A DNA stretch of 64,000 nucleotides from Cellulomonas carbonis (GTDB lineage Bacteria; Actinomycetota; Actinomycetes; Actinomycetales; Cellulomonadaceae): contig NZ_BMEB01000001.1 in the NCBI RefSeq assembly GCF_014636275.1, forward strand, positions 671,371-735,370. The letters run 5' to 3'. The number at the start of each line of letters is the position of its first letter. Position 1 is the stretch's first letter. The position numbers and the translations under genes were made by a program. The notes beneath the pieces are model-generated. The model was not told the origin of the DNA. It made no database searches and saw only the letters and a program-made list of their open reading frames with translations. Positions 39,078 to 51,242 of this stretch are shown piece after piece.

Positions 39078-39814
39078 CGTGTTCCCTCCACGGTCCCCGC
39101 GGGACGGTCGGATGCTGCTCGTACGAGTGGTGTCGTCGGGATGTGGGTCGTGCAGACGTGGCCGCCGGACGCGAGCGTCGACAGCCGCTGGACGTGCACG
39201 CCCAGCAGCTCGGAGAAGGCGCGCGTCTCGGCCTCGCACAGCTGCGGGAAGCGCGACGCGACGTCCTGGACGGGGCAGTGCCCCTGGCACAGCTGGACGG
39301 CGGCACCGCGCAGCGCGGGCCGCGCGGACGCGGCGTACCCGTCCTGCGAGAGCGCCTCCGCGAGGGCACCGACGCGCTCGGCGACGTCGTGGCCGGCGGC
39401 GTCGACCGCGGCGGCGTGACGGTCCGTGAGCTCGGCGGCGCGACGCGCGGCGAAGGCGGACACGGCCTCCGGACCGACCGTCGCGGCGAGGTACTCCAGC
39501 GCCTGGGCCGCGAGGTCCGAGTACGCGCTGCTGAGCGAGGCCTGACCGCGGTCGGTCGCGACGAAGCGCCGCGCGGGGCGCCCACGGCCCGCGGTCGGCA
39601 GCACGGAGCGGTGCGCGGCGATCTTGCCGTCGACCTCGAGGGCCGCGACGTGCCGACGGACGCCGGCAGCGGTGAGCCCGAGGGCGGCCGCGAGCTCCAC
39701 CACGGAGACGGGCCCGTCCTCGACCACGAGGCGCAGGACGCGCTCGCGCGTGGAGTCCACGTCCTCGCGGACGGCCTGGGCGGGCGGGACGACGCTCGAC
39801 GCAGCAGCGCTCAC
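39074..39814 (-). CDS. sufR: SufR-type iron-sulfur transcriptional regulator
   Basis: 246 residues. A winged helix-turn-helix domain (about 22-85, [24 protein letters not shown]) is followed by a helical region and a cysteine cluster near the C-terminus. The cysteines are in [22 protein letters not shown] and [10 protein letters not shown], consistent with a [4Fe-4S] cluster as in SufR. It represses the suf operon when clusters are plentiful. GTG 39814 has GGAGG in front; the longer frame to 39961 is rejected. It is the first gene of the operon. Confidence 0.92.
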   Translation of the reverse strand: MSAAASSVVPPAQAVREDVDSTRERVLRLVVEDGPVSVVELAAALGLTAAGVRRHVAALEVDGKIAAHRSVLPTAGRGRPARRFVATDRGQASLSSAYSDLAAQALEYLAATVGPEAVSAFAARRAAELTDRHAAAVDAAGHDVAERVGALAEALSQDGYAASARPALRGAAVQLCQGHCPVQDVASRFPQLCEAETRAFSELLGVHVQRLSTLASGGHVCTTHIPTTPLVRAASDRPAGTVEGTR

Positions 39815-39902
39815 GGGTCCACCTCCGTCCACGTCCGTGGGGCCGGTCGGCCCCGGGCGGGCCGGGAGCGGCCGCGCCGAGAGCGACGGGTCGGGCCCGC
39901 CG

Positions 39903-39935
39903 TCGATATAGGCAACATGGTTGTTGTCGAATTGC
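39903..39935 (-). promoter_or_regulatory. Candidate suf promoter and operator
   Basis: On the minus strand TTCGAC (39926-39931) and TATATC (39905-39910) could be -35 and -10, although the 15-bp spacer is short. Between them lies CAAC-ATG-GTTG (39913-39923), an inverted repeat that a SufR dimer could use. This AT-richer patch stands out in the divergent gap 39815-40051. Confidence 0.35.
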
Positions 39936-40051
39936 TTCCCCGCAACGAAGGCGAGCCTCACCCGGGCGCGTGTCCTGCCTCACACGGCGACGGCGGCGCG
40001 GTGCGGGCCGCGCCCCGCCGCCCGGTCCCGCCCGACCTAGACTGCGTGCTC

Positions 40052-41035
40052 GTGCCCACCTCCCCCGACGCCGTGCGCGTCGACGGACTCGTCAAGCGCT
40101 ACGGGCGCGTCGAGGCCGTGCGCGGGCTCGACCTCGTCGCCCGCCCGGGCGCGGTGACGGCCGTCCTGGGGCCGAACGGTGCCGGGAAGACCACGACCGT
40201 CGAGTGCTGCGAGGGGCTCCGGTCCCCCGACGGCGGGACCGTCCGCGTCCTGGGCCTCGACCCCGTGGCGGACGCCCGGGCGCTGCGTCCCCGGGTCGGC
40301 GTCATGCTGCAGGACGGCGGCCTGCCGTCCACCGTGCCCGCGGGCGAGGTGCTGCGGCACGTCGCGTCGATGTACGCCCGGCCACGCCCCCTCGACGAGC
40401 TCGGCGACCGGCTCGGGCTCGGATCGTTCGCCCGGACGCAGGTCCGGCGCCTGTCGGGCGGGCAGCGTCAGCGCCTCGCCCTCGCGGCAGCGGTGGTCGG
40501 CCGCCCCGAGGTCGCGTTCCTCGACGAGCCGAGTGCGGGCCTGGACCCGCAGTCGCGGATCGCGGTCTGGGACCTGGTGCGCGAGCTGCGCGACGACGGC
40601 ACCGCGATCGTCCTCACGACGCACCAGATGGCCGAGGCGGAGCAGCTCGCCGACCACGTGGTCGTGGTCGACGGGGGGCGCGCCGTCGCGGCCGGGACCC
40701 CTGGCGGGCTGGTCGGGGGCGCGGGGCAGACCACCGCCGGGACGCTCCGCCTCACCGTCGTCCCGGTCCGGGCACCGGCGGACACCCGTCCTGCGGCCGC
40801 CACGTGGGCCGGCGCGCTGGGGGCGTCGCTCGAGCGGGCCGGCGTCGTCGCGCGGGTGGACGCGGACCCCCGTCGCGCGGACGCGCTCGAGGTGCACGCG
40901 CAGGTCGATCCCGGGCTCGTGCGGCTCGTGACCGCGTGGGCCGACGACACCGGGCTCCTGGTGACGAGCCTCGCCGCGGGACCGCGCACCCTCGAGGACG
41001 TGTTCCTCGAGCTCACCGGACGGAGCCTGCGATGA
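40052..41035 (+). CDS. ABC exporter ATP-binding subunit
   Basis: About 327 residues. Walker A is GPNGAGKTT, the signature is [15 protein letters not shown], Walker B is [12 protein letters not shown] and the switch His is in [14 protein letters not shown]. It resembles the CcmA/daunorubicin-exporter type. A C-terminal domain of about 100 residues follows the ATPase. The start is uncertain between GTG 40052 and GTG 40046. The stop overlaps the permease start (ATGA). Divergent from sufR, as in the corresponding mycobacterial region. Confidence 0.9.
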   Translation: MPTSPDAVRVDGLVKRYGRVEAVRGLDLVARPGAVTAVLGPNGAGKTTTVECCEGLRSPDGGTVRVLGLDPVADARALRPRVGVMLQDGGLPSTVPAGEVLRHVASMYARPRPLDELGDRLGLGSFARTQVRRLSGGQRQRLALAAAVVGRPEVAFLDEPSAGLDPQSRIAVWDLVRELRDDGTAIVLTTHQMAEAEQLADHVVVVDGGRAVAAGTPGGLVGGAGQTTAGTLRLTVVPVRAPADTRPAAATWAGALGASLERAGVVARVDADPRRADALEVHAQVDPGLVRLVTAWADDTGLLVTSLAAGPRTLEDVFLELTGRSLR

Positions 41036-41829
41036 CCGGTCCGACCACGGGACCGACGGCCGCGGCGTGGCCGCCCGCGAGCGGCCACGCCGGCGCCGCC
41101 CCCTGGTACCGGCGCGTGACCGCGCAGGCGGGGCTGGAGATGCGGACGGTGCTCCGCAACGGCGAGCAGCTCGTCATCACGCTCGTGCTCCCCGTGCTCC
41201 TCCTCGTCGTCCTGACCCGCACCACGGCGGTCGACCTCGGCACCGGCGACCGCATCGCCCTCGTCGCCCCCGGGGTGCTCGCGCTGGCCGTGATGTCGGC
41301 GGCGTTCACGTCGCAGGCGATCGCGACGGGCTTCGACCGCCGGAACGGCGTGCTCAGGCTGCTCGCGACGACCCCGCTCGGGCGGACGGGGCTGCTCGCG
41401 GGCAAGGCTCTCGGCATCGCCGCGGTCCAGGCCGTGCAGATGGCCGTCCTCGTCGTCGTCGCGGTCGTGCTCGGCTGGCGACCGGTCGCGTCGGGCGTCC
41501 CCGCGGCCGTCGTCCTCGTGGTGCTCGGCACCACGGCCTTCACGGCCCTCGCCCTCCTCGTCGCCGGGACGATGCGCGCCGAGGCCGTGCTCGCCGTCGC
41601 GAACCTCGTGTGGGTGCTCCTGCTGGCGGGCGGTGCCGTGCTGCTGCCCGCCGACCTGCTCCCGGCGCCGCTCGGCGCGGTCGCGCAACTGCTGCCCTCG
41701 GGTGCGCTCGGCGGAGGCCTGCGCGCGGCGCTGACGGGCGGCGAGCTACCCGCAGGACCCGTCGTCGTGCTCACGGCGTGGACGGTCGGCGCGGGCGCGC
41801 TCACCGCCCGTCTGTTCCGCTGGAGCTGA
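41032..41829 (+). CDS. ABC-2 type exporter permease
   Basis: 265 residues with six hydrophobic segments (about 45-62, 73-92, 120-145, 150-172, 180-200 and 235-258). The early cytoplasmic segment is LEMRTVLRNGEQLVITLVLP, and the loop GFDRRNGVLRLLATTPLGR is the usual ABC-2 coupling region. Coupled to the upstream ATPase by ATGA overlap. The substrate is unknown, but its place before heme A synthase suggests a link to respiratory assembly or the envelope. Confidence 0.88.
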   Translation: MTGPTTGPTAAAWPPASGHAGAAPWYRRVTAQAGLEMRTVLRNGEQLVITLVLPVLLLVVLTRTTAVDLGTGDRIALVAPGVLALAVMSAAFTSQAIATGFDRRNGVLRLLATTPLGRTGLLAGKALGIAAVQAVQMAVLVVVAVVLGWRPVASGVPAAVVLVVLGTTAFTALALLVAGTMRAEAVLAVANLVWVLLLAGGAVLLPADLLPAPLGAVAQLLPSGALGGGLRAALTGGELPAGPVVVLTAWTVGAGALTARLFRWS

Positions 41830-41878
41830 CGAGGCCGTCCCGGGCGGGTGGAGCCGACGAGGTCGTCCCGGACGGGCC
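41827..41878. repeat. Imperfect direct repeat before ctaA
   Basis: Two near-copies of GACGAGGCCGTCCCGGGCGG lie 28 bp apart (second: GACGAGGTCGTCCCGGACGG), starting at the permease stop. No function is evident. Confidence 0.55.
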
Positions 41879-41901
41879 CGCTGCGCGGTTACCGTTGTCG
41901 C

Positions 41902-42888
41902 GTGAGCAGCACCGTGCCCGTCGCCTCCTCCCCCGGCACACCCCCCGCCGCGTCGGTCGACCTGTCGACGTCGGTGCCGCGGACGGGTTCGCCGTGGCCG
42001 CACCGGCTCCTGTGGGCGAACCTCGTGGCACAGGTCGGCATCGTCGTGACGGGTGGCGCCGTCCGGCTGACCGGGTCCGGGCTCGGCTGCTCGACGTGGC
42101 CCCAGTGCGAGCCGGGGCAGTTCGCACCCGTCCTCCACGAGGCGACCTCGCTGCACCCCTACATCGAGTTCGGCAACCGGACCCTCACGGGCGTGCTGGG
42201 CGTCCTCGCGCTCCTCACCGCGGTCGTCGTCTGGCGGCGCCCCGGTCGGTCGCGCGGCTTCCGCGTACTCGGGCTGGTGCCCCTGGTGGGGGTCGCCGTG
42301 CAGGCCGTGGTGGGGGGTCTCACGGTGCTCGTCGACCTCCACCCGGCCTGGGTCGGGTCGCACTTCGCGATCTCGATGCTCCTCGTCGCGGCGTCCATGG
42401 CGCTCGTCGTGCGACACCGTGAGGGTGACGGCGTGCCGGAGCCTCTCGTCGACGCGCGCACGACCCTGCTCAGCCGCGCCCTCGTCCCGCTCGGCGCGGC
42501 CGTCGTGCTCCTCGGTGTCGTCACGACGGGCGCGGGCCCGCACTCGGGCGACGCCGAGGTCGGCTACCGGTTCGCGCTCGACCCCGCGCTCGTCGCCCGC
42601 GGGCACGCCGCGAGCGTCTGGCTCTTCGTGGCCGGCGTCGTCGCGCTCGTCGTGCTGACGCGACCGGCGGCCACGCACGAGCGACCGCGCCGGGCCGCCC
42701 GGGTACTCCTCGCCGTGACCCTCGCGCAGGGAGCCGTGGGCTACGTGCAGTACTTCACCGGTCTGCCGGAGCTCCTCGTGGGCGTCCACATGCTCGGTGC
42801 CGCCGTCCTCGTGGCGGCGCAGACCGCACAGGTGCTGTCCCTGCGTCGCCGCGGCCCGCTCGCGGTCGCCCAGGTCGTCACGACCTGA
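41902..42888 (+). CDS. ctaA: Heme A synthase (COX15/CtaA)
   Basis: 328 residues, eight-helix membrane protein that oxidises heme O to heme A for cytochrome aa3. Blocks seen are GGAVRLTGSGLGCSTWPQC, whose two Cys form the extracellular pair near residues 60-66, then EFGNRTLTGVLGV and the later GHAASVWLF and GVHMLGAAVLVAAQ that hold heme-ligand His residues. GTG 41902 is the likely start. It converges on the Nudix gene. SURF1, another oxidase factor, is 14 kb away. Confidence 0.92.
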   Translation: MSSTVPVASSPGTPPAASVDLSTSVPRTGSPWPHRLLWANLVAQVGIVVTGGAVRLTGSGLGCSTWPQCEPGQFAPVLHEATSLHPYIEFGNRTLTGVLGVLALLTAVVVWRRPGRSRGFRVLGLVPLVGVAVQAVVGGLTVLVDLHPAWVGSHFAISMLLVAASMALVVRHREGDGVPEPLVDARTTLLSRALVPLGAAVVLLGVVTTGAGPHSGDAEVGYRFALDPALVARGHAASVWLFVAGVVALVVLTRPAATHERPRRAARVLLAVTLAQGAVGYVQYFTGLPELLVGVHMLGAAVLVAAQTAQVLSLRRRGPLAVAQVVTT

Positions 42889-42920
42889 TCCCGGCCACCC
42901 GGATCGGCGCGGGCGACCTG

Positions 42921-46400
<3,480 letters not shown>

Positions 46401-46404
<4 letters not shown>

Positions 46405-48059
46405 CGGGCCTCCGGGACCGGTCGGGCCCGCCCCTCGGCGGGCCGGGTGCGGCGCAGCACCGCGAGGACGGAGTGGCGGTCGACGAGCAGGGCCAGCGCG
46501 ACGACGACGACGCCGGCGGCGACCGCTGCGAGGGTCCCTGCGGCGACGGCCTCGCCGATCCCCTCGCCCTCACGGCGCAGCACCTGGTCCCCGACGACGC
46601 GCCCCGCGAGGCCGCCGCCCACGCCCCCGACGAGGAGGACCGCAGCCGTCCGCACGACACCGTGCACGGCGGACCGCCCGGCCGAGCGCGAGACCGCGAC
46701 GAGCAGGCCGATCCCGGCGACCGCCATCCCAGCGGTGTTGGCGACGCCGAGCCCGACCAGCGTGGCCGGCTGGTCGGCGGACGCCCCTGCCAGAGCGGGG
46801 ACGACGAGGACCGCGACGCCGACGACCACGAGCCACCCGGAGACGGTCGCGACCATCGCGGCACGCCCTCGCTCGAGCGCGTAGAGCGTGCGCGACAGGT
46901 GGAGCACGAGCGCGAAGCCCACGAGCCCGGGCGCGGTCCACGCGAGGCCGGCCCCCATGCCGGTGAAGTCGCCCTCGCCGTAGAGACGGAAGAACTGCTC
47001 GACCGCGGGGGCGGCGGCCACGAGCACGGTCGCGCCGAGCGCCGCCACGACCAGTACCCCGCGCGTCGTCGTCGACGCGAGACGCGCGAAGCCGGTTCGG
47101 TCGTCCTGGCTCGCGCGCTCGGCGAGCCGCGGGAAGGCAGCCGTCGCGAGAGGGACCGCGAGCACCGCGTACGGGAGCACGTACACGGCCTGCAGGAGCG
47201 GCACGACCGCGTAGGCGTCACCCCCGTACCGGTTCGCGAGGAGCAGGGCGGCGAGGACGCTGGCCTGCTGCGCCAGCAGCGCACCGACCCCCGCGCCGGC
47301 GAGGGCCCTCGCTCGACGCGCGACCCCCGGCGGGAACGTCAGGGTCGGACGGAGGCGCACGCCGCACCGGTGCACGGGCCACAGCAGCGGCAGGCTCAGG
47401 GCCGCGACGCCGGCGGTCGTCCCCCACGCGAGCAGCGCCGCCTCGGACGCCGACACGGAGTCGAGGTCGCCGGGGTCCAGCACCATGCGGTCGAACACGG
47501 CGAAGACGCCGATGACGACGGCGCTGGACAGCAGGGGCGCGGCCGCCGGCGCGACGAAGCGCCGGTGGGCCTGCAGCACACCCGTGAGGACGACACCGAT
47601 CCCGTACAGGGGCACCTGGGGTGCGAACGCGACGAGGAAGTCAGCCGCGAGCGCGACGCGCGCGGTGTCGGAGCTCTGCAGGACGAGTGACGCGATCGGG
47701 CGCGCGAGGAGTGCGAGCACCGCCGCGAGCGGCACGAGGACGACGAGCGCCCAGCCCAGCAGCGCGGACGCGATGCGGTCGACGTCCGCACCGACCCGGC
47801 GTGCGAGCGGCGCGGCGAGCAGCGGGACGACGGCGCCGGCCAACGCTCCCCCGGCGACGACCTCGAACAGCACGTTCGGGAGCATGTTGGCCGAGTTGTA
47901 GACGGCGCCCAGGCCGGTCGCGCCGACGGCGTCGCTCTGGACGACGCTGCGGGCGAAGCCCGCGACGCGGCTGGCGACGGTGACGAGCGCGATGACGGCG
48001 GCGGCCCCGACCAGCCCCCGCGCCCACGAGCGGGACGCCGGGGTCAGCGTCGGCCCCAC
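46401..48059 (-). CDS. murJ: MurJ/MviN-family lipid flippase
   Basis: 552 residues with about 14 membrane helices. The N-terminal core is VTVASRVAGFARSVVQSDAVGATGLGAVYNSANMLPNVLFEVVAGGALAG, whose arginines and the GALAG stretch match the MurJ cavity region. Unlike mycobacterial MviN it has no kinase-like domain. It could flip lipid II or another polyprenyl-linked unit. It is sandwiched between a MraY-like transferase and a GT4 enzyme, so a non-peptidoglycan cargo is possible. GTG 48059 overlaps the preceding gene by 16 bp; the start is uncertain. Confidence 0.87.
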
Positions 48060-48865
48060 GCGTCGAGCTCGCGCAGCACCGGCGTCCTCGCGATGACCTC
48101 GGTGAAGCTGACGCGCTCGCTCGCGAGCGTCAGGCCCACGACGCCGGCGAGGAGCGCGAGCCGTCCCGCGCGCGGGAGAGCCGCGGCGGCGCCGACGCCG
48201 AGGGCGGCGCCGAGCGCGTTCGCTCCGCCGTCCCCGAGCATGTCGCGCTCGGCGAGGTCCGCGGGGAGCGCCGCCAGGGCGCCGCCGACGACGGCACCAC
48301 CGATCGGCGCCGCGGGTCCGAGGAGCAGCGGGGCGGCCGCGATGGTCGCCGCCTTGAGGGCCCGGCCGGGTCGCAGGTCGAGGAGGTTCACGAGGTTGGC
48401 GGACGCGGCGACGAGGGCACCTGAGCTGAGCGCGTCGCCGACGGCGCCGGCGAGCCCGGTGGCGCGGCGTGGCAGGAGCGCCGCGGCGACGACGGAGGTC
48501 GCGCCGATCCCGAGGACCTTGAGCGCGCCGGTCGTCACCTCGCCGTGCGCGAGCGCCCCGAGGTGGCCGCGGAGACCCTTGCGCGTGCGGCTCACGTCCT
48601 CCGACAGGTCGTCGAGGAGACCGAACGCCGCCGCGCCGGCCGCGGCGACCCCGCACGCGGCACCGGTCCGGCCGCCCACGACGGCGGCTGACGCGAGGAG
48701 GCCCGCTGCGACGGCGGGCCCCTCGAGGAGCGAGATCGGGGCACCCCGGTGGTTGACCCGTGTCCACCGCGCGCTCCGCGCCACGGGCGCGCGCTCCGCA
48801 CCCCTCCGCGCGGCCCACGTCACCGCGGCCGCGGCGGTGCCCGCGCGCAGGACGTCGCGGACCAC
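48044..48865 (-). CDS. MraY/WecA-like phosphoglycosyltransferase homologue
   Basis: 273 residues, shorter than MraY or WecA (about 330-360). Hallmarks are visible: a DDL motif in FGLLDDLSED (about 82-91), the NLVNLLDLRPGRALK segment near 158-172, and the DMLGDGGANALGAALG segment near 208-223. These match the Asp-rich and N-x-x-N-x-x-D regions of the polyprenyl-phosphate sugar-phosphate transferases. Several predicted helices are Ala/Val/Gly-rich. GTG 48865 is 3 bp from the steB stop. The start is weakly supported, and the shortness may mean a changed function. Confidence 0.8.
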   Translation of the reverse strand: MVRDVLRAGTAAAAVTWAARRGAERAPVARSARWTRVNHRGAPISLLEGPAVAAGLLASAAVVGGRTGAACGVAAAGAAAFGLLDDLSEDVSRTRKGLRGHLGALAHGEVTTGALKVLGIGATSVVAAALLPRRATGLAGAVGDALSSGALVAASANLVNLLDLRPGRALKAATIAAAPLLLGPAAPIGGAVVGGALAALPADLAERDMLGDGGANALGAALGVGAAAALPRAGRLALLAGVVGLTLASERVSFTEVIARTPVLRELDAWGRR

Positions 48866-48868
48866 GGC

Positions 48869-50011
48869 TCAGCCCTCGCTCGTCGTCGCGTCGCCGTCCG
48901 TCCCGGCGGCGGGCGCACCGTCCGCCGGCGCTCCGTCCGCCGGCGCACCGTCGGCGGGCGCACCGTCCGCCGGGGTCCCGGGGACCTCCACGGTCCGCTG
49001 GACCGGCTCGAGGACGACCCGGTCGGGCATGACGGCGTCCGCGCCCTCGCTCGACCCGTAGTGCCCCACCGTGCCGCTGATCCGCGCGGCCAGGGCGAGC
49101 GGGACGGCGACCTGACCCGACACCCGCTGGACGGACTCGACCGTGCTCACGGTCCGGGCGCTCGCGTCGGTCTCCCGGATCCGCTGCACGAGGCTCGGCT
49201 CGACCAGGTCACCGCCAGCGACGACGGCCCCCGCGGAGCGCTGCTGGACGGCGACGCCGATCTGGCTCGCGGCGCCCAGAAGGGCGTCGATGCGCTCCGC
49301 CTCCTCCTCCGCGACCTCGGGGGCGGCGGACTCGAGGCGCTGCTCCTCGTCCTGCGCGTCGACGGCGTCGACGGCGGGCCCGGCGAGCACGACGACGGCG
49401 TCGGCGGGTGCGTCGACCTCACCCTCGACGGTCACGAGCTCGCCCTCACGCAGCAGCTCGAGCGCGATGCTCGCCGACTCCGAGAGGGCGTCGGGGTCCT
49501 CGGTTCGAGCGGTCGTGAGGCCCTGCGCGAGGGCCTCGGCGAGCTCGGTCCCCGTCCCGGCGTCGTCCGCGGGCCTCGGCTCGAGGTACTCCACGAGCTG
49601 ACCCGCCAGCGACTGCCGGAACGCGAGCCGCTCGGGGTCGGTCCACGCGTCGGTGACCTGCACGACGGCGGAGACCGAGCCGTCGGCCTGCTCCAGCCGG
49701 GCCACGACGGCGTCCCGGACCTCGGGCTCGACCTCGCCGATCTGGACGATCGCGACGCGCCGGTCGCCGAGGACGTCGGCGAGCAGGTCGTCGGCGACGG
49801 CGTCGAGCGCGTCACCGGCGCGCGCGAGGTCGGCCTGCGTCGTCTCGAGGTCCGCCCGCAGCTCCGCGCGCTCGGTGCGCAGCTGGTCGACCTGACCGGT
49901 CAAGGTGTCGCCGATGGACTCCTTGAGCGGTCCGGCCCCCAGCGCGATGCCGACGGCGAGCGCGAGGAAGACGGAGATGAGCGAGACGAGGTGGTAACGG
50001 AAGTCGATCAC
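48869..50011 (-). CDS. steB: SteB/MctB-like envelope protein
   Basis: 380 residues. The N-terminus IDFRYHLVSLISVFLALAVGIALG is the family hallmark and holds the single membrane helix (about 8-27), followed by a coiled coil (LTGQVDQLRTERAELRADLETTQADL, about 40-70) and a large extracytoplasmic domain. The mycobacterial counterpart (Rv1698) is described as MctB, a copper-export channel, and the corynebacterial one as SteB, a cell-separation factor. It sits next to steA as in those genera. The C-terminal tail has tandem repeats. GTG 50011. Confidence 0.88.
   Translation of the reverse strand: MIDFRYHLVSLISVFLALAVGIALGAGPLKESIGDTLTGQVDQLRTERAELRADLETTQADLARAGDALDAVADDLLADVLGDRRVAIVQIGEVEPEVRDAVVARLEQADGSVSAVVQVTDAWTDPERLAFRQSLAGQLVEYLEPRPADDAGTGTELAEALAQGLTTARTEDPDALSESASIALELLREGELVTVEGEVDAPADAVVVLAGPAVDAVDAQDEEQRLESAAPEVAEEEAERIDALLGAASQIGVAVQQRSAGAVVAGGDLVEPSLVQRIRETDASARTVSTVESVQRVSGQVAVPLALAARISGTVGHYGSSEGADAVMPDRVVLEPVQRTVEVPGTPADGAPADGAPADGAPADGAPAAGTDGDATTSEG
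48912..48975 (-). repeat. Tandem 15-bp repeat encoding the SteB tail
   Basis: About four copies of a 15-bp unit encode PADGA repeats (TPADGAPADGAPADGAPADG). The copies differ at few bases, implying recent expansion. Confidence 0.85.
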
Positions 50012-50042
50012 GATGCGGTCTCTCGGTCGTCGGCGCAGCGCG

Positions 50043-51236
50043 TCATCCGACGCCTCCGCCCAGCAGGGTGTGCAGCCACGACCAGAGGTCGTCCAGGCGT
50101 GCCATGAACAGTCCGAACAGCGTCTGCCCGGCGGCCGTCGAGGCCAGGGCGACGCCGAGGGCGAAGAGTCCGGCCAGGACGAGCAGCACGAGCTGCCACG
50201 TGCTGATCCGGTGGCGGTACAGGCGCGAGACGCCCTTGGCGTCGATGAGCTTGCCGCCGACGCGCAGGCGCGTGAGGAACGTGCTCGCCATGCCCGACCG
50301 TCCCTTGTCGAGGAACTCGACGAGCGTGGCGTGCGTCCCGACGGCCACGATGAGCTCGGCGCCCTTGTCGTCCGCGAGCAGCATGGCGACGTCCTCGCTC
50401 GTGCCGGTGGCGGGGAACACGACCGGGTCGATGCCCAGCTTGCGGACGCGGTCGACGCCGGGCGCACGGCCGTCCCGGTAGGCGTGGACGACGATCTCGG
50501 CACCGCACCGCAGGGCTCGGTCGGACACCGAGTCCATGTCGCCCACGATCATGTCCGGCGTCCAGCCCGCCTCGAGGATCGCGTCGGCACCGCCGTCGAC
50601 GCCGACGAGCACCGGGCGGTACTCCTTGATGTAGGGCCGGAGGACCACGAGGTCCTCCTTGTAGTGGTACCCGCGGACGACGATGAGCACCTGACGGCCG
50701 TCGATCACGGTGCGCACGTCCGGGACACCGACGCCGTCCAGGAGGAGCTCACGCTCCCTGCGGAGGTAGTCCATGGTGTTCGCGGCGAACGCCTCGAGCT
50801 GGACGGCGAGGCCGGCACGCGCCTCCTCCATGGCCGCCGCGACGGTCGACGCGTCCTGGACCGTCCCCTCGGCGACGAGGGTGGCGCCGTCGTACACCGC
50901 GCCGTCGACGACCCGGACCTGGTGCCCCTCGACGAGGCTCAGCACGTCGGGCCCGAGGTCGTCCACGAGGGTGACCCCGGCCTCGACGAGGATCTCGGGA
51001 CCGAGGTTGGGGTACCGCCCGGACGTGCTGCGCGCGGCGTTGAGCACCGCGACCGGCCGGCACGCCACGAGCGCCTCGGCCGACACGCGGTCGATGTCGA
51101 GGTGGTCGATCACGGCGATCTCGCCTGGCCGCAGCCGCTTGGTCAGGTTCTTGGTGCGCGGGTCGACACGGACGGCCCCGTGCAGGCCTGGTTCTGTGAC
51201 CGACGTGTCACGTCGGAGTCGTCTGATCGGGCTCAT
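50043..51236 (-). CDS. steA: SteA-like protein with thiamin-pyrophosphokinase-like fold
   Basis: 397 residues. An N-terminal domain (about 25-180) includes KRLRPGEIAVIDHLDIDRVSAEALVACRP. A TPK-like catalytic-fold domain follows (VGVDGGADAILEAGWTPDMIVGDMDSVSDRAL, about 218-250). The C-terminus has one membrane helix (about 350-370) in WQLVLLVLAGLFALGVALA and a short extracytoplasmic tail. Its corynebacterial homologue works with SteB in cell separation. It stands 6 bp downstream of recN and 31 bp before steB. A clear Shine-Dalgarno is not visible at ATG 51236. Confidence 0.9.
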   Translation of the reverse strand: MSPIRRLRRDTSVTEPGLHGAVRVDPRTKNLTKRLRPGEIAVIDHLDIDRVSAEALVACRPVAVLNAARSTSGRYPNLGPEILVEAGVTLVDDLGPDVLSLVEGHQVRVVDGAVYDGATLVAEGTVQDASTVAAAMEEARAGLAVQLEAFAANTMDYLRRERELLLDGVGVPDVRTVIDGRQVLIVVRGYHYKEDLVVLRPYIKEYRPVLVGVDGGADAILEAGWTPDMIVGDMDSVSDRALRCGAEIVVHAYRDGRAPGVDRVRKLGIDPVVFPATGTSEDVAMLLADDKGAELIVAVGTHATLVEFLDKGRSGMASTFLTRLRVGGKLIDAKGVSRLYRHRISTWQLVLLVLAGLFALGVALASTAAGQTLFGLFMARLDDLWSWLHTLLGGGVG

Positions 51237-51242
51237 CGCCGG

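Noticed and set aside
39815..39961. Longer N-terminus for SufR
   Set aside because: It would cover the presumed promoter and operator, whereas GTG 39814 has a proper Shine-Dalgarno.
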